Part shown: positions 26,795 through 35,964 of the stretch, piece by piece | Layout of the letters: every line of letters begins with the position of its first letter | Numbering within the stretch: the first letter of the stretch is position 1 | Assembly: GCA_014376645.1 (NCBI GenBank) | Contig: JACMRD010000042.1 | Span: forward strand, 1 to 46,960 | From: Herminiimonas sp. | Lineage (GTDB): Bacteria; Pseudomonadota; Gammaproteobacteria; Burkholderiales; Burkholderiaceae_D | Length of the DNA: 46,960 bases | Reading direction: 5' to 3' | Notes under the pieces: model-generated | What the model saw: only the letters and a program-made list of their open reading frames with translations | What the model was told of the DNA's origin: nothing | Databases searched by the model: none | Translations under genes and position numbers: made by a program

Positions 26795-27421
26795 TCAGAC
26801 AGATGGCAGCTGGAAGAATGATACGCCGGCGCGCTGGAGCATGCCGCAGAGAGAAATAAGCGGCAATCCGGTCAGGGCGGTGGGATCAGTTGATTCGATC
26901 CTGGCGATCAGCGCAATGCCAAGCCCCTCGTTCTTGGCACTGCCGGCGCAATCATAGGGCTGCTCGATACGCAGATAGGCATCCAGGGATGCATCGGGCA
27001 GATCACGAAAGGTTACCGTGGTTGCCACCGAGTCAATCTGTGCCGCTTCGGGGATGGAGCGGCGCGTGTCCCAGAGGCAAAGAGCAGTATGAAAGACCAC
27101 ACTGCGGCCACGCATTTTCTGTAATTGCGCGAGGGCCCTGGCATGCGTGCCGGGTTTCCCGATCTGCTCGCCGTCGAGCGTCGCCACCTGGTCTGACCCT
27201 ATGATCAATGCGTCAACCCTGCCACCCGAGATAGCCGCGGCCTTCTCTTTAGCCAGACGCAATGCCGTCGCTTCCGGCGTTTCCCCCTCGAGCGGACTCT
27301 CGTCGATGTCAGGTACCACGACGTCGAAAGGAAGGCACAGGCGGGAAAGCAGGCTGTGGCGATAACTGGAGCTGGATGCCAGAATCAGGCGGGGTGCAGG
27401 TGTCGCTGGAAAAAGGGGCAT
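26795..27421 (-). CDS. Maf-family nucleotide pyrophosphatase (YceF-like)
   Basis: 208 residues. LILASSSSYRHSLLSRL is the Maf N-terminal nucleotide-binding motif, DESPLEGETPEATALRLAKEKA carries the conserved acidic and Lys residues, and IIGSDQVATLDG holds the catalytic Asp region. The YceF subgroup hydrolyses 7-methyl-GTP. Position next to yceD-rpmF, as in E. coli, supports YceF over YhdE. It is divergent from yceD, with about 150 bases between starts containing a strong promoter for yceD. Confidence 0.88.
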   Translation of the reverse strand: MPLFPATPAPRLILASSSSYRHSLLSRLCLPFDVVVPDIDESPLEGETPEATALRLAKEKAAAISGGRVDALIIGSDQVATLDGEQIGKPGTHARALAQLQKMRGRSVVFHTALCLWDTRRSIPEAAQIDSVATTVTFRDLPDASLDAYLRIEQPYDCAGSAKNEGLGIALIARIESTDPTALTGLPLISLCGMLQRAGVSFFQLPSV

Positions 27422-27512
27422 GGAACGGCGGCGATAAAGTCAACGTATGTGGAATGAAAGACGCGGTTCGCCACCAAAATATCGCGCACGGCATTTGTAG
27501 AGCAGTACTGCT

Positions 27513-27542
27513 TTGACGATTTGCGCAAAAGTCTGCTATTAT
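27513..27542 (+). promoter_or_regulatory. Promoter of yceD-rpmF
   Basis: TTGACG and TATTAT are separated by 18 bases, a near-consensus housekeeping promoter. The start site would fall about 20 bases before the yceD ATG at 27571. Confidence 0.65.
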
Positions 27543-27570
27543 CGCAGGTTTTCCGGATTCGACTTCTGCC

Positions 27571-28068
27571 ATGATCGCTATTGCAATTGATGCGTTCGAT
27601 TTCGGTCGACTCAAGGAGCGCCGCGACGGCGATCTGCCCGTCTCGCAGTTGCCCCGTCTGATGAAGGAATGTGTCGATGGCGAAGGCAGCTTGCGCTGGG
27701 CGCTACGCGGCGGCACGCACGAAAGTGGCTACCCTGAATTGAATTTGCAGGTCAGCGGCGCGGTGAATCTAATCTGCCAGCGTTGTCTCAAGCCGTTCAG
27801 TTTCGAGGTTGCTTCGGAATCGATTCTGGTGCTGGCGCACGACGAAGCGCAGGCAGACCAGATCGAGGCAATGCTGGAAGATGACGATATGGATGTCATC
27901 GTCGGATCCAAAGCGCTCGACATGGTCGCTCTGATCGAGGACGAGGCGCTGCTTGCCATCCCACAGGCGCCCAAACACACGCAGTGCCCGGCCGCGCTAG
28001 TCGTCGCTGAGGAAGCAGTTGCAAGTAATCCATCGCCTTTCGCGATGTTAAAGAATCTCAAGCATTGA
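27571..28068 (+). CDS. yceD: YceD/DUF177 family protein
   Basis: 165 residues. The central CQRCLKPF motif and the C-terminal segment ending in NPSPFAMLKNLKH are typical of DUF177 proteins, which are encoded with rpmF in most bacteria. In E. coli and plants the family has been tied to 23S rRNA accumulation or large-subunit assembly. An acidic stretch (EDDDMDVI) lies in the middle. It begins about 25 bases after a strong promoter. Confidence 0.9.
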   Translation: MIAIAIDAFDFGRLKERRDGDLPVSQLPRLMKECVDGEGSLRWALRGGTHESGYPELNLQVSGAVNLICQRCLKPFSFEVASESILVLAHDEAQADQIEAMLEDDDMDVIVGSKALDMVALIEDEALLAIPQAPKHTQCPAALVVAEEAVASNPSPFAMLKNLKH

Positions 28069-28170
28069 GCGCACGGGAGCGTGCAACCAGGCTTGCAGGA
28101 ATTTTCGGTGCTTCCCAGGATGGGGGTGTCGAATGTGTTAAAATTTCAGAACTTTTGGTTAGGAGTTATC

Positions 28171-28353
28171 ATGGCTGTTCAGCAAAATAAGAAGTCCCCT
28201 TCAAAGCGTGGCATGCACCGTTCGCACGATTTCCTGGTTGCACCGCAATTGGCAGTCGAGCCAGTCACTGGTGAGACGCACATGCGTCACCATATCAGCC
28301 CAAGCGGTTACTACCGCGGCCGCAAAGTCTTGAAGACGAAAAACGACGAGTAA
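28171..28353 (+). CDS. rpmF: 50S ribosomal protein L32
   Basis: 60 residues ([20 protein letters not shown]...). The start is the ATG at 28171 with AGGAG ahead; the track's longer form from 28081 has no ribosome-binding site. The zinc-binding cysteines of some L32 proteins are absent, which is common in proteobacteria. A terminator follows within 30 bases. Confidence 0.95.
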   Translation: MAVQQNKKSPSKRGMHRSHDFLVAPQLAVEPVTGETHMRHHISPSGYYRGRKVLKTKNDE

Positions 28354-28378
28354 CAACGCTTCGTTGCACGACATGAAT

Positions 28379-28415
28379 AAGCGGCGGCCCGAATCTTCAC
28401 TTCGCGCCGCTTTTT
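28379..28415 (+). terminator. Intrinsic terminator after rpmF
   Basis: AAGCGGCG pairs with CGCCGCTT around an 18-base loop, and the 3' arm runs into five T. It lies 26 bases downstream of the rpmF stop and separates yceD-rpmF from the fatty-acid genes, at least in part. Confidence 0.75.
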
Positions 28416-28541
28416 CATATCCGCTTCAACAGTTCCTGGATTCAACGGCTTTTCGATACTCGCGCGGATCCCCTCGCGTCATTTTGAATCATCCCGACTC
28501 TGGCCCATCATGCGGTTAAGGCAGGGTTCTGAATCAAAACA

Positions 28542-29633
28542 ATGACAATTAAAATTTCCATCGATTGCATGGGCGGGGATCATGGTCCGGCAGTCACGCT
28601 CCCGGCAGCTATTTCATTTCTCGCGCGTGAACCTGACGTCGAGCTGATCCTGGTGGGTCCGGTCGAATTGATCGAGATGCAATTACAACGCCTGGCAGCC
28701 GCACAGCATCCGCGGCTGACAGTCGTTAACGCTACCGAGATCGTGACGATGGACGATTCTCTTGAAGTTGCCTTGCGCCGCAAGAAGGATTCGTCCATGC
28801 GGGTGGCGATCACATTGGTCAAGGAAGGCCGCGCCCATGCCTGCGTATCGGCGGGTAATACCGCGGCCCTGATGGCGGTGTCGCGCTATGTGCTCAAGAC
28901 CATCCCCGGCGTCGATCGCCCCGCGATCTGCACGCTCATTCCCAACCAGAAGGACCGGCCGACCTACATGCTGGACCTGGGTGCGAATGTCGATTGCGAA
29001 CCGCATCACCTGCACCAGTTTGCCCTGATGGGTTCGGCCCTGGTGAGTGCCATCGAAGGCAAGGCCCGGCCCACCGTTGGCTTGCTCAATGTGGGCGAAG
29101 AAGATATCAAAGGCAATGACTTGGTGAAGCAGACGGCGAATCTGCTGCGCGCCGATCATGCCAGAGGCATCCTGAACTTTTACGGCAACGTCGAAGGCAA
29201 CGACATCTTCGAAGGCACCACGGACATCGTCGTCTGCGACGGCTTCGTGGGCAACGTGGTCCTCAAGGCGTCCGAAGGCCTGGGCCGGTTCGTTAAGAAC
29301 GCATTGACAGCTGAATTCAAGCGCACACCGATCAACATGCTCGGCGCCTTGATCGCACGGGGCGCCATCAAGGCTTTCTCGCGCCGTATGAATCCCTCGC
29401 GCTACAATGGCGCCAGCCTTCTTGGCCTGCGCGGCCTGGTGTTCAAAAGCCATGGCGGCGCCGATGCGTATGGCTATGAATGGGCCATCAAACGCGCATT
29501 TGATGCGGCAAAATACGATGTACTGGCCCAGATTTCATTGAGCATCGCTGAATTGATGCCGCTTGTTGATCCCGCGCCGAACCCTGAGAACGGACTGCAT
29601 GCAGCCGAGCTCGACCAAAAGAAAATCGCATGA
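28542..29633 (+). CDS. plsX: Phosphate acyltransferase PlsX
   Basis: 363 residues. It starts [10 protein letters not shown], the family's glycine-rich first loop, and has [46 protein letters not shown] and [13 protein letters not shown] in order. PlsX makes acyl-phosphate from acyl-ACP, the first step toward phospholipids with PlsY. It overlaps fabH by four bases (ATGA), so the two are translationally coupled. Confidence 0.96.
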   Translation: MTIKISIDCMGGDHGPAVTLPAAISFLAREPDVELILVGPVELIEMQLQRLAAAQHPRLTVVNATEIVTMDDSLEVALRRKKDSSMRVAITLVKEGRAHACVSAGNTAALMAVSRYVLKTIPGVDRPAICTLIPNQKDRPTYMLDLGANVDCEPHHLHQFALMGSALVSAIEGKARPTVGLLNVGEEDIKGNDLVKQTANLLRADHARGILNFYGNVEGNDIFEGTTDIVVCDGFVGNVVLKASEGLGRFVKNALTAEFKRTPINMLGALIARGAIKAFSRRMNPSRYNGASLLGLRGLVFKSHGGADAYGYEWAIKRAFDAAKYDVLAQISLSIAELMPLVDPAPNPENGLHAAELDQKKIA

Positions 29634-30616
29634 ATTCCTACAGTAAAATCATCGGCACCGGCAGTTTCCTGCCACCCCGGCGCGTCACCAATGCCGAACT
29701 GACTGAACTGCTTGGCGCCGACGGCATCGAGACCTCGGATGAGTGGATCTTTTCGCGCAGTGGAATCTTGGCGCGTCATTACGTGGAGCCAGGCGTGCTG
29801 GCCAGCGACCTCGGCGTCCAAGCCGGATTGCGCGCGATCGCCGCCGCCGGACTCGCTGCCAATGACATCGACCTGATCATCGTCGCGACATCGACTTCGG
29901 ACCATGCGGGCGGTTTCCCCAGTACGGCCTGCATCGTCCAGCGCAAGCTTGGCATCACCAACGACGGCGCGGCGCTCGATGTCCAGGCGGTATGCAGCGG
30001 CTTTGTCTATGCTATGGCAGTTGCCGACAGCTTCATCAAATCGGGTGCACACAAGAACGCGCTCATCATCGGCGCGGAAGTGTTTTCCCGAATCCTCGAT
30101 TTCAAGGACCGCGCCACCTGCGTCCTGTTTGGCGATGGCGCCGGCGCAGTCGTCATGACCGCATCGTCCGAGCCCGGCGTTCTGGCTTCGAAGCTGCACG
30201 CCGACGGCCGCTATGCCGACATCCTGTGCGTACCAGGCAACGTCAGCAATGGCGCGCTAGCCGGCAGCGCGTATCTGCACATGGATGGGCCGGCGGTCTT
30301 CAAACTCGCCGTGTCGGTACTGGAAAAAGTAGCGATCGAAACCCTCAATGCAGCCAGGTTGCAGTCGTCCGAGATCGACTGGCTAGTGCCGCACCAGGCC
30401 AACATCCGCATCATGCAGAGCACCGCCCGCAAGTTGGGGCTGCCACCGGAAAAAATGGTGGTGACGGTCGATCAGCACGGCAATACCTCGGCGGCATCGA
30501 TTCCGCTGGCGCTGGACCAGGCCGTGCGCGACGGCCGCATTCGGCCCGGCCACAACGTCCTGATGGAAGGTGTCGGTGGCGGCTTCACCTGGGGCGCCGT
30601 ACTGGTGTGCATGTAA
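29630..30616 (+). CDS. fabH: 3-oxoacyl-ACP synthase III FabH
   Basis: 328 residues. The active-site triad can be seen: Cys in [12 protein letters not shown], His in [12 protein letters not shown], Asn in [13 protein letters not shown]. It condenses acetyl-CoA with malonyl-ACP to start fatty-acid chains. The start overlaps the plsX stop. Confidence 0.96.
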   Translation: MNSYSKIIGTGSFLPPRRVTNAELTELLGADGIETSDEWIFSRSGILARHYVEPGVLASDLGVQAGLRAIAAAGLAANDIDLIIVATSTSDHAGGFPSTACIVQRKLGITNDGAALDVQAVCSGFVYAMAVADSFIKSGAHKNALIIGAEVFSRILDFKDRATCVLFGDGAGAVVMTASSEPGVLASKLHADGRYADILCVPGNVSNGALAGSAYLHMDGPAVFKLAVSVLEKVAIETLNAARLQSSEIDWLVPHQANIRIMQSTARKLGLPPEKMVVTVDQHGNTSAASIPLALDQAVRDGRIRPGHNVLMEGVGGGFTWGAVLVCM

Positions 30617-30692
30617 TCGACCGGTGAGGTCGGCGGGTCAGTTCGCCCGCAATTGGTTCCCTATCTTTGAATCTTTGAATCGAGTCAGATCC

Positions 30693-31625
30693 ATGATCAA
30701 GTTCGCATTTGTTTTTCCAGGGCAGGGCTCGCAGGCGATCGGCATGCTCAATGCATTCGCTGATAACGCAGCCGTGCGCGAGACGGTCGCCGAAGCATCG
30801 GCGGCATTGCAGTTCGACCTAGGCGCGTTGATTGCAACAGGGCCGAAGGAGGCGCTCGACCTCACCACCAATACCCAGCCCGTCATGCTGACTGCGGCCG
30901 TAGCGTTCTACCGTGCCTGGATCGTGGCCGGCGGCGCCGTACCTGCTCTCGTTGCCGGACATAGCTTGGGCGAATACTCGGCATTGGTCGCCGCCGGTGT
31001 CATCAGCTTTGCCGATGCCGTACCGCTGGTGCGTTTTCGTGCGCAGGCGATGCAGGAAGCGGTGCCGGTCGGCGCGGGCGGCATGGCAGCCATCCTTGGA
31101 CTTGCCGATGAAGACGTGCGCGCGGTCTGCAGGGAGGCGGCACAGGGCGAGGTAGTCGAGGCGGTCAACTACAACGCACCGTTGCAAGTCGTCATTGCCG
31201 GTGCCAGGGATGCGGTCGATCGCGCCTGTGAACTGGCGAAGGCGCGCGGTGCGAAGCGCGCCCTGTTCTTGTCGGTGTCGGCGCCATTCCATTCCACCCT
31301 GCTGCAGCCGGCCTCGTTGCGTCTGAGTGAATACCTGGCGCCACTGAACTTCAACGCACCGTCGATCGACTTGATCAATAACGTCGATGTTGCCATCGTC
31401 AGGGATGTTGAAGGCATCAAGGATGCGCTGGTGCGCCAGGCTGCCAGTCCCGTTCGCTGGGTAGAGACGGTACAAGCCATTGCCCGTGACGGCGTGACCC
31501 ACCTGGTCGAATGCGGTCCCGGAAAAGTCCTGACCGGCTTGACCAAGCGGATCGACCCTGCGTTGACAGGCGAGGCGATCATCGATCCGGCATCGCTTGA
31601 AAAAATCCTGGAGCTGCTGAAATGA
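30693..31625 (+). CDS. fabD: Malonyl-CoA:ACP transacylase FabD
   Basis: 310 residues from the ATG at 30693 (MIKFAFVFPGQGSQAIGM); the track's longer start at 30570 overlaps fabH and is not homologous. The nucleophile serine is in GHSLGEYSALVAAG and the catalytic histidine in SAPFHSTLL. It loads malonate onto ACP. Its stop overlaps the fabG start. Confidence 0.96.
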   Translation: MIKFAFVFPGQGSQAIGMLNAFADNAAVRETVAEASAALQFDLGALIATGPKEALDLTTNTQPVMLTAAVAFYRAWIVAGGAVPALVAGHSLGEYSALVAAGVISFADAVPLVRFRAQAMQEAVPVGAGGMAAILGLADEDVRAVCREAAQGEVVEAVNYNAPLQVVIAGARDAVDRACELAKARGAKRALFLSVSAPFHSTLLQPASLRLSEYLAPLNFNAPSIDLINNVDVAIVRDVEGIKDALVRQAASPVRWVETVQAIARDGVTHLVECGPGKVLTGLTKRIDPALTGEAIIDPASLEKILELLK

Positions 31626-32395
31626 CCTCGTCTTCAATCCCGACCTCCATGGCGCTCGACAAACACGTAGCGCTCGTGACTGGTGCCTCGCGGGGTATCG
31701 GCCGCGCGATCGCTCTTGAATTTGCGCGCCAGGGTGCCACCGTGATCGGTACCGCGACCTCCGAGGCTGGAGCAGTCGCGATTACCGAAGCATTGCAAGG
31801 CATTCGTCCGGACTTCGGCAAGGGCGTGGTCCTGAACGTCAACGATGTCGCAGCCTGTGCCGCAGTCGTCGATGCCATTCAGAAGGAATATGGTGGGCTG
31901 GCGATCCTCGTCAACAATGCCGGCATCACGCATGACCAGTTGGCCATGCGCATGAAGGAGGAAGAGTGGGATGCCGTCATCGCCACCAACCTGACGGCGG
32001 TTGCACGCCTGTCGCGCGCCGTCCTGCGTGGAATGATGAAGGCAAAGCATGGGCGTATCATCAATATCACATCGGTCGTCGGCTCGGCTGGCAATGCCGG
32101 CCAGATGAACTATGCTGCGGCAAAAGCGGGCGTGGCCGGCATGAGCCGGGCGCTGGCCCGTGAAATTGGCAGCCGTAACATCACGGTGAACTGCATTGCA
32201 CCTGGATTCATCGATACCGACATGACCAAGGCGTTGAACGAACAGCAGATGGCCGGCCTGTTGCAGCAAATTCCGCTCGGGCGCTTCGGTTTGCCTGAAG
32301 ACATCGCAGCCGCCGCCAGTTTCCTGGCATCGGCGCAGGCTGGTTACATCACGGGCACGACCTTGCATGTCAACGGTGGCATGTACATGAGCTGA
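31622..32395 (+). CDS. fabG: 3-oxoacyl-ACP reductase FabG
   Basis: 257 residues. It has TGASRGIG for NADPH, NNAG, and the Ser-Tyr-Lys triad in NITSVVGSAGNAGQMNYAAAK. The start at 31622 overlaps the fabD stop (ATGA) and has GGAG eight bases upstream, so I prefer it to the ATG at 31649, which would match the usual family N-terminus but has no ribosome-binding site. Confidence 0.95.
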   Translation: MTSSSIPTSMALDKHVALVTGASRGIGRAIALEFARQGATVIGTATSEAGAVAITEALQGIRPDFGKGVVLNVNDVAACAAVVDAIQKEYGGLAILVNNAGITHDQLAMRMKEEEWDAVIATNLTAVARLSRAVLRGMMKAKHGRIINITSVVGSAGNAGQMNYAAAKAGVAGMSRALAREIGSRNITVNCIAPGFIDTDMTKALNEQQMAGLLQQIPLGRFGLPEDIAAAASFLASAQAGYITGTTLHVNGGMYMS

Positions 32396-32432
32396 AATCA
32401 AAAGCCAAAAGCTAATTTTTGTCGCGCAAACC

Positions 32433-32441
32433 TGATAAAAT
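32433..32441 (+). promoter_or_regulatory. Possible extended -10 promoter of acpP
   Basis: TGATAAAAT, an extended -10 element, lies 37 bases before the acpP ATG in an AT-rich 80-base gap. No clear -35 accompanies it. A separate promoter would suit the high demand for ACP. Confidence 0.35.
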
Positions 32442-32477
32442 GCGCGCACTTTCTGTAACCACACTGGAGTTCAAACC

Positions 32478-32720
32478 ATGTCCGATATCGAACAACGCGT
32501 TAAAAAAATAGTCGCCGAGCAACTTGGTGTTGCTGAAGCCGACATCAAGATCGAATCGTCATTCGTGGATGATCTGGGTGCCGATTCGCTCGATACCGTT
32601 GAGCTGGTGATGGCGCTGGAAGACGAATTCGAAATGGAAATCCCGGATGAGCAAGCTGAGAAGATCACCACTGTGCTACAAGCGATCGACTATGCAAAGG
32701 CGCACGTAAAAGCAGCGTAA
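32478..32720 (+). CDS. acpP: Acyl carrier protein
   Basis: 80 residues, acidic. The phosphopantetheine-bearing serine is in [18 protein letters not shown]. It carries growing acyl chains for all neighbouring Fab enzymes; AcpS, which arms it, is encoded at the right end of the window. The ribosome-binding site is GGAG eight bases before the ATG. Confidence 0.97.
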   Translation: MSDIEQRVKKIVAEQLGVAEADIKIESSFVDDLGADSLDTVELVMALEDEFEMEIPDEQAEKITTVLQAIDYAKAHVKAA

Positions 32721-32773
32721 TGCATGGCTCTACACAAGTCGTCTCGCGCTTGCACCAGTCCTAGGAGAATTGA

Positions 32774-34021
32774 TTGAGTCGTTCACGTCAACGCCGCGTT
32801 GTCATCACCGGTTTGGGATGCGTTTCACCGGTTGGCAACACATTGTCTGAATCGTGGAACGCGGTCGTCGAAGGTCGCTCGGGAATTGCGACCATCACCA
32901 AATTCGACGCGACCCCGTTCACCACCCACTTCGCGGGCGAAGTCAAAGGGTTCCGCATTGAAGATTATATCCCTGCCAAAGAAGCACGCCACATGGATAC
33001 CTTCATTCATTACGGACTGGCTGCCGGCATGCAGGCGATGCAGGATTGCGGCCTGGAAGTCACCCCTGAAAATGCGACACGTATCGGCGTCATCGTAGGT
33101 TCCGGAATCGGTGGCCTGCCGCTGATCGAGGAAACCCATGCCGAGCTGGTTGCACGCGGTCCGCGCCGGGTCAGCCCGTTTTTCGTGCCGGCCTCGATCA
33201 TCAACATGATTTCCGGTCACCTGTCGATCAAGTATGGTCTCCAAGGTCCGAACCTGGCGATCGTCACGGCCTGCACCACCGGGCTGCACTGCATCGGTGC
33301 GGCAGGCAGGATGATCGAATACGGCGATGCCGACGTAATGATCGCCGGCGGTGCCGAATCGACTGTGTCGCCGCTCGGCCTGGGCGGGTTTGCCTCCGCG
33401 CGTGCACTCTCGACGCGCAACGACGATCCGGCCACGGCCTCGCGGCCATGGGATCGTGACCGGGACGGATTCGTGCTCGGTGAGGGCGCCGGTGTCATGG
33501 TGCTCGAAGAGTACGAGCACGCCAAGGCGCGCGGTGCAAAAATTTATGCGGAGTTGCTGGGCTTCGGCATGAGCGCCGACGCGCACCACATGACCGCGCC
33601 ACTGGAAGACGGCGAAGGCGCGCGGCGCTGCATGGCGACTGCGCTCGACAACGCAGGCGTGAATGTTGATCAGGTAGATTACGTCAACGCGCATGGTACA
33701 TCGACGCCGCTTGGTGATCTGGCCGAAACCATCGCGATCAAGCGTGCACTGGGTGACCATTCGCGCAAGGTCGTGGTCAATTCGACCAAGTCAATGACCG
33801 GTCATCTGCTGGGGGGCGCCGGCGGTCTGGAAGCAGTGTTCACTGTACTGGCGCTGAAAAATCAGATTTCGCCGCCGACGATCAATATCTTCAACCAGGA
33901 TCCGGCATGTGATCTGGACTATTGTGCCAATACCGCGCGATCAATGAAAATCGATGTCGCGGTCAAGAATTCGTTTGGTTTCGGTGGTACCAACGGTACC
34001 TTGGTTTTCGGAAAATATTGA
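32774..34021 (+). CDS. fabF: 3-oxoacyl-ACP synthase II FabF
   Basis: 415 residues. The Cys-His-His triad is present: [25 protein letters not shown] and [13 protein letters not shown]. It elongates acyl-ACP, including the unsaturated branch. It starts with TTG at 32774 behind AGGAG, which may lower its expression relative to acpP. It closes the fatty-acid cluster and a strong hairpin follows. Confidence 0.96.
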   Translation: MSRSRQRRVVITGLGCVSPVGNTLSESWNAVVEGRSGIATITKFDATPFTTHFAGEVKGFRIEDYIPAKEARHMDTFIHYGLAAGMQAMQDCGLEVTPENATRIGVIVGSGIGGLPLIEETHAELVARGPRRVSPFFVPASIINMISGHLSIKYGLQGPNLAIVTACTTGLHCIGAAGRMIEYGDADVMIAGGAESTVSPLGLGGFASARALSTRNDDPATASRPWDRDRDGFVLGEGAGVMVLEEYEHAKARGAKIYAELLGFGMSADAHHMTAPLEDGEGARRCMATALDNAGVNVDQVDYVNAHGTSTPLGDLAETIAIKRALGDHSRKVVVNSTKSMTGHLLGGAGGLEAVFTVLALKNQISPPTINIFNQDPACDLDYCANTARSMKIDVAVKNSFGFGGTNGTLVFGKY

Positions 34022-34036
34022 AGCTGCTGTCCTGAA

Positions 34037-34071
34037 GTCAACCTCGATGCCATGCCGGCATCGAGGTTGAC
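34037..34071 (+). terminator. Perfect 15-bp hairpin after fabF
   Basis: GTCAACCTCGATGCC and GGCATCGAGGTTGAC pair perfectly around ATGCC, 15 bases after the fabF stop. There is no T-run, so it may act as a factor-aided terminator or as an mRNA 3' stabiliser, or it may be a protein-binding site. Confidence 0.55.
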
Positions 34072-34118
34072 CAACCCTCGTATTCTGAAGTCTTCTCCCT
34101 TTTACCTTTCCCCTGCCT

Positions 34119-34625
34119 ATGTCCATTGCGGTCTCAGCCGTAGTGAAGCCATCTCGAATCGTGTTCTGTTCAACGCTTGCGGCATCCGCGGGCAGCGGCG
34201 TTATCGGGGCCTTGCTCTGGTTCGGACAATTCGGATCAATGCCTCTTGCAGCACGTGGAGCAATCGCGATTGCTTGTCTTGCAGCAGGGGTGACTGCTGC
34301 GCGTCAAATACTTCGTAATCGATGTACTCGACGTATTGATATTTCAGGGAATGGCCAAATACGACTAGCAAGAGAGGATCAGGGGTTGCCCACAGAAAGT
34401 CGGAATTTTCTGCACGTGCGAAGCAAACCTGGCCTGACACAGCTTCTGTCGTCGTCGACGCTGTGGTCTCATCTGATGATCCTAAATCTGAAATACGACG
34501 ATGGATCCCGCACGACTTTACTCATCCTTCCAGACTCAATGCCGAAGACAAGCTTTCGTGGATTAGCCGTTGCGTGCCGCTGGATTGCCGCGCACAATAA
34601 TCGCGCCGAGCGTGACCTCAATTGA
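34119..34625 (+). CDS. YgfX-like small membrane protein
   Basis: 168 residues. Two membrane helices (roughly residues 15 to 38 and 43 to 61) are followed by a cytoplasmic domain. The end (LSSSTLWSHLMILNLKYDDG, LLILPDSMPKTSFRGLAV) resembles YgfX/CptA proteins (LLxxDSM...WRxLRR), which E. coli encodes next to an SdhE-like partner. No SdhE partner is present here. Codon use is less GC-biased than in fabF or rpoE. No ribosome-binding site is evident. Identification is by pattern only; it fills the gap between fabF and rpoE. Confidence 0.6.
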   Translation: MSIAVSAVVKPSRIVFCSTLAASAGSGVIGALLWFGQFGSMPLAARGAIAIACLAAGVTAARQILRNRCTRRIDISGNGQIRLAREDQGLPTESRNFLHVRSKPGLTQLLSSSTLWSHLMILNLKYDDGSRTTLLILPDSMPKTSFRGLAVACRWIAAHNNRAERDLN

Positions 34626-34645
34626 GGTTTTACAGCAGAAAATTC

Positions 34646-34674
34646 TGAACTTATCATGTTTCAAATAGTCAATA
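34646..34674 (+). promoter_or_regulatory. Sigma-E-like promoter upstream of rpoE
   Basis: TGAACTT, then 16 bases, then TCAATA is close to the ECF sigma-E consensus (GGAACTT, N16, TCxxA). Transcription would begin about 35 to 40 bases before the rpoE start. It implies autoregulation of rpoE-rseA-rseB-mucD, as known for sigma-E operons elsewhere. Confidence 0.6.
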
Positions 34675-34717
34675 GTTCGGATCGCGCGAGAGTTGCTACA
34701 ACACAAGGGAATGTCGA

Positions 34718-35320
34718 TTGACGACCGAACGCGATATTGATCAGTTACTCGTCGAGCGCGTGCAACGCGGCGACAAAAAAGCGTTCGAACTGCTGGTAAC
34801 AAAATATCAGCGGAAATTGATGCGGCTCGTATCGCGGCTTCTTCGCGACCAGGCGGAAGCCGAAGATGTTGTGCAGGAAGCTTTTATCAAGGCTTACCGC
34901 GCGTTACCGCAGTTTCGCGGGGACTCGGCGTTTTATACTTGGCTCTATCGAATCGGCATCAACACCGCAAAAAACTACCTTGTCACCCAGGGCAGGCGGG
35001 CGCCGACCTCGACCGAGGCCGATGCCGAGGAAGCGGAGACCTTCGACGATGGCGAGCACCTCCGGGACATCAACACACCCGAGTCGATGCTTGCCACCAA
35101 ACAGATTGCCGAGACGGTCAATCTTGCGATGGATGCTTTGCCGGAAGAATTAAGAATTGCAATTACGTTGAGGGAAATCGAAGGACTGAGCTACGACGAA
35201 ATCGCCGATGCCATGGGATGTCCGATCGGTACCGTTCGCAGCCGTATATTTCGGGCGCGTGAAGCAATTGCGGAAAAGCTGCGGCCATTGCTGGGTACCG
35301 CGCTCGACAAGCGCTGGTAG
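34718..35320 (+). CDS. rpoE: ECF sigma factor RpoE (AlgU-like)
   Basis: 200 residues. Region 2 (LLVTKYQRKLMRLVSRLLRD, AEDVVQEAFIKAYRAL, FYTWLYRIGINTAKNYL) and region 4 (LPEELRIAITLREIEGLSYDEIADAMGCPIGTVRSR) are both complete. It directs the envelope-stress response and is held by RseA at the inner membrane. It starts with TTG behind AAGGGAA; the ATG seven bases before it is out of frame. rseA, rseB and mucD follow in order. Confidence 0.95.
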   Translation: MTTERDIDQLLVERVQRGDKKAFELLVTKYQRKLMRLVSRLLRDQAEAEDVVQEAFIKAYRALPQFRGDSAFYTWLYRIGINTAKNYLVTQGRRAPTSTEADAEEAETFDDGEHLRDINTPESMLATKQIAETVNLAMDALPEELRIAITLREIEGLSYDEIADAMGCPIGTVRSRIFRAREAIAEKLRPLLGTALDKRW

Positions 35321-35389
35321 CGCGCCGCATTACCAGTAACAGCAAAACAGAGCGTTGCCGGGGTTGTCCGAGTTATTTTCGAGGTCATG

Positions 35390-35959
35390 ATGAACAGTAA
35401 TAGAGATTTGGAAGAGCAGGTTTCCGCATTCGCCGACGGAGCGCTACCCCTTGCAGCGCACGCCGAGATACTCACGGCGCTGCGCACGCCCGCCGCTCGG
35501 GCTGCTTGGGATGATTTTCACTATATTGGTGATGTCCTGCGCTCGACCGACATGGCCGGTGCGGTTCGGCCCGACTTTGCCGCCCGGATGGCGGCACGGC
35601 TTGCTTCGGAGCCGAGCTACCTGGCGACCTCGGCGCCCGGCTTGCTGGTGACGACATGCAGCCCGGACGGCCTGCAAGCCGCCACCCGTGCCCAGCGCTT
35701 GCAGCGCTTCGTCAGGCCGGCCGCAGCCGCTGCGGCGGTACTGGTTCTGACGGTCGCCACTGTGCCACGGATGGTCGGTAACCCCTTCGGTGACGGTGCG
35801 CCGGTAGTCGCATTGACCAAGCCGGAGACCGCCGCCGTGGTCCTGCGTGACCCGCGGATCGAGGAGTATCTGCTGGCGCATCAACGGTTTTCGCCGTCCG
35901 TGTTCAGTTCGGCGCAATTTGCGCGATCGGCCACATTTGCTACCCAGTCGGTCAAATAG
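35390..35959 (+). CDS. rseA: Anti-sigma-E factor RseA (MucA-like)
   Basis: 189 residues from the second ATG (35390), which is five bases from GAGG; the first ATG at 35387 is too close. The N-terminal cytoplasmic anti-sigma domain (LEEQVSAFADGALP, WDDFHYIGDVLRS) binds RpoE. A membrane helix lies near residues 110 to 128 (AAAAAAVLVLTVATVPRMV). The periplasmic tail has RIEEYLLAHQRFSP. Regulated proteolysis of this protein would release RpoE under envelope stress. Confidence 0.9.
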   Translation: MNSNRDLEEQVSAFADGALPLAAHAEILTALRTPAARAAWDDFHYIGDVLRSTDMAGAVRPDFAARMAARLASEPSYLATSAPGLLVTTCSPDGLQAATRAQRLQRFVRPAAAAAAVLVLTVATVPRMVGNPFGDGAPVVALTKPETAAVVLRDPRIEEYLLAHQRFSPSVFSSAQFARSATFATQSVK

Positions 35960-35964
35960 AACCT

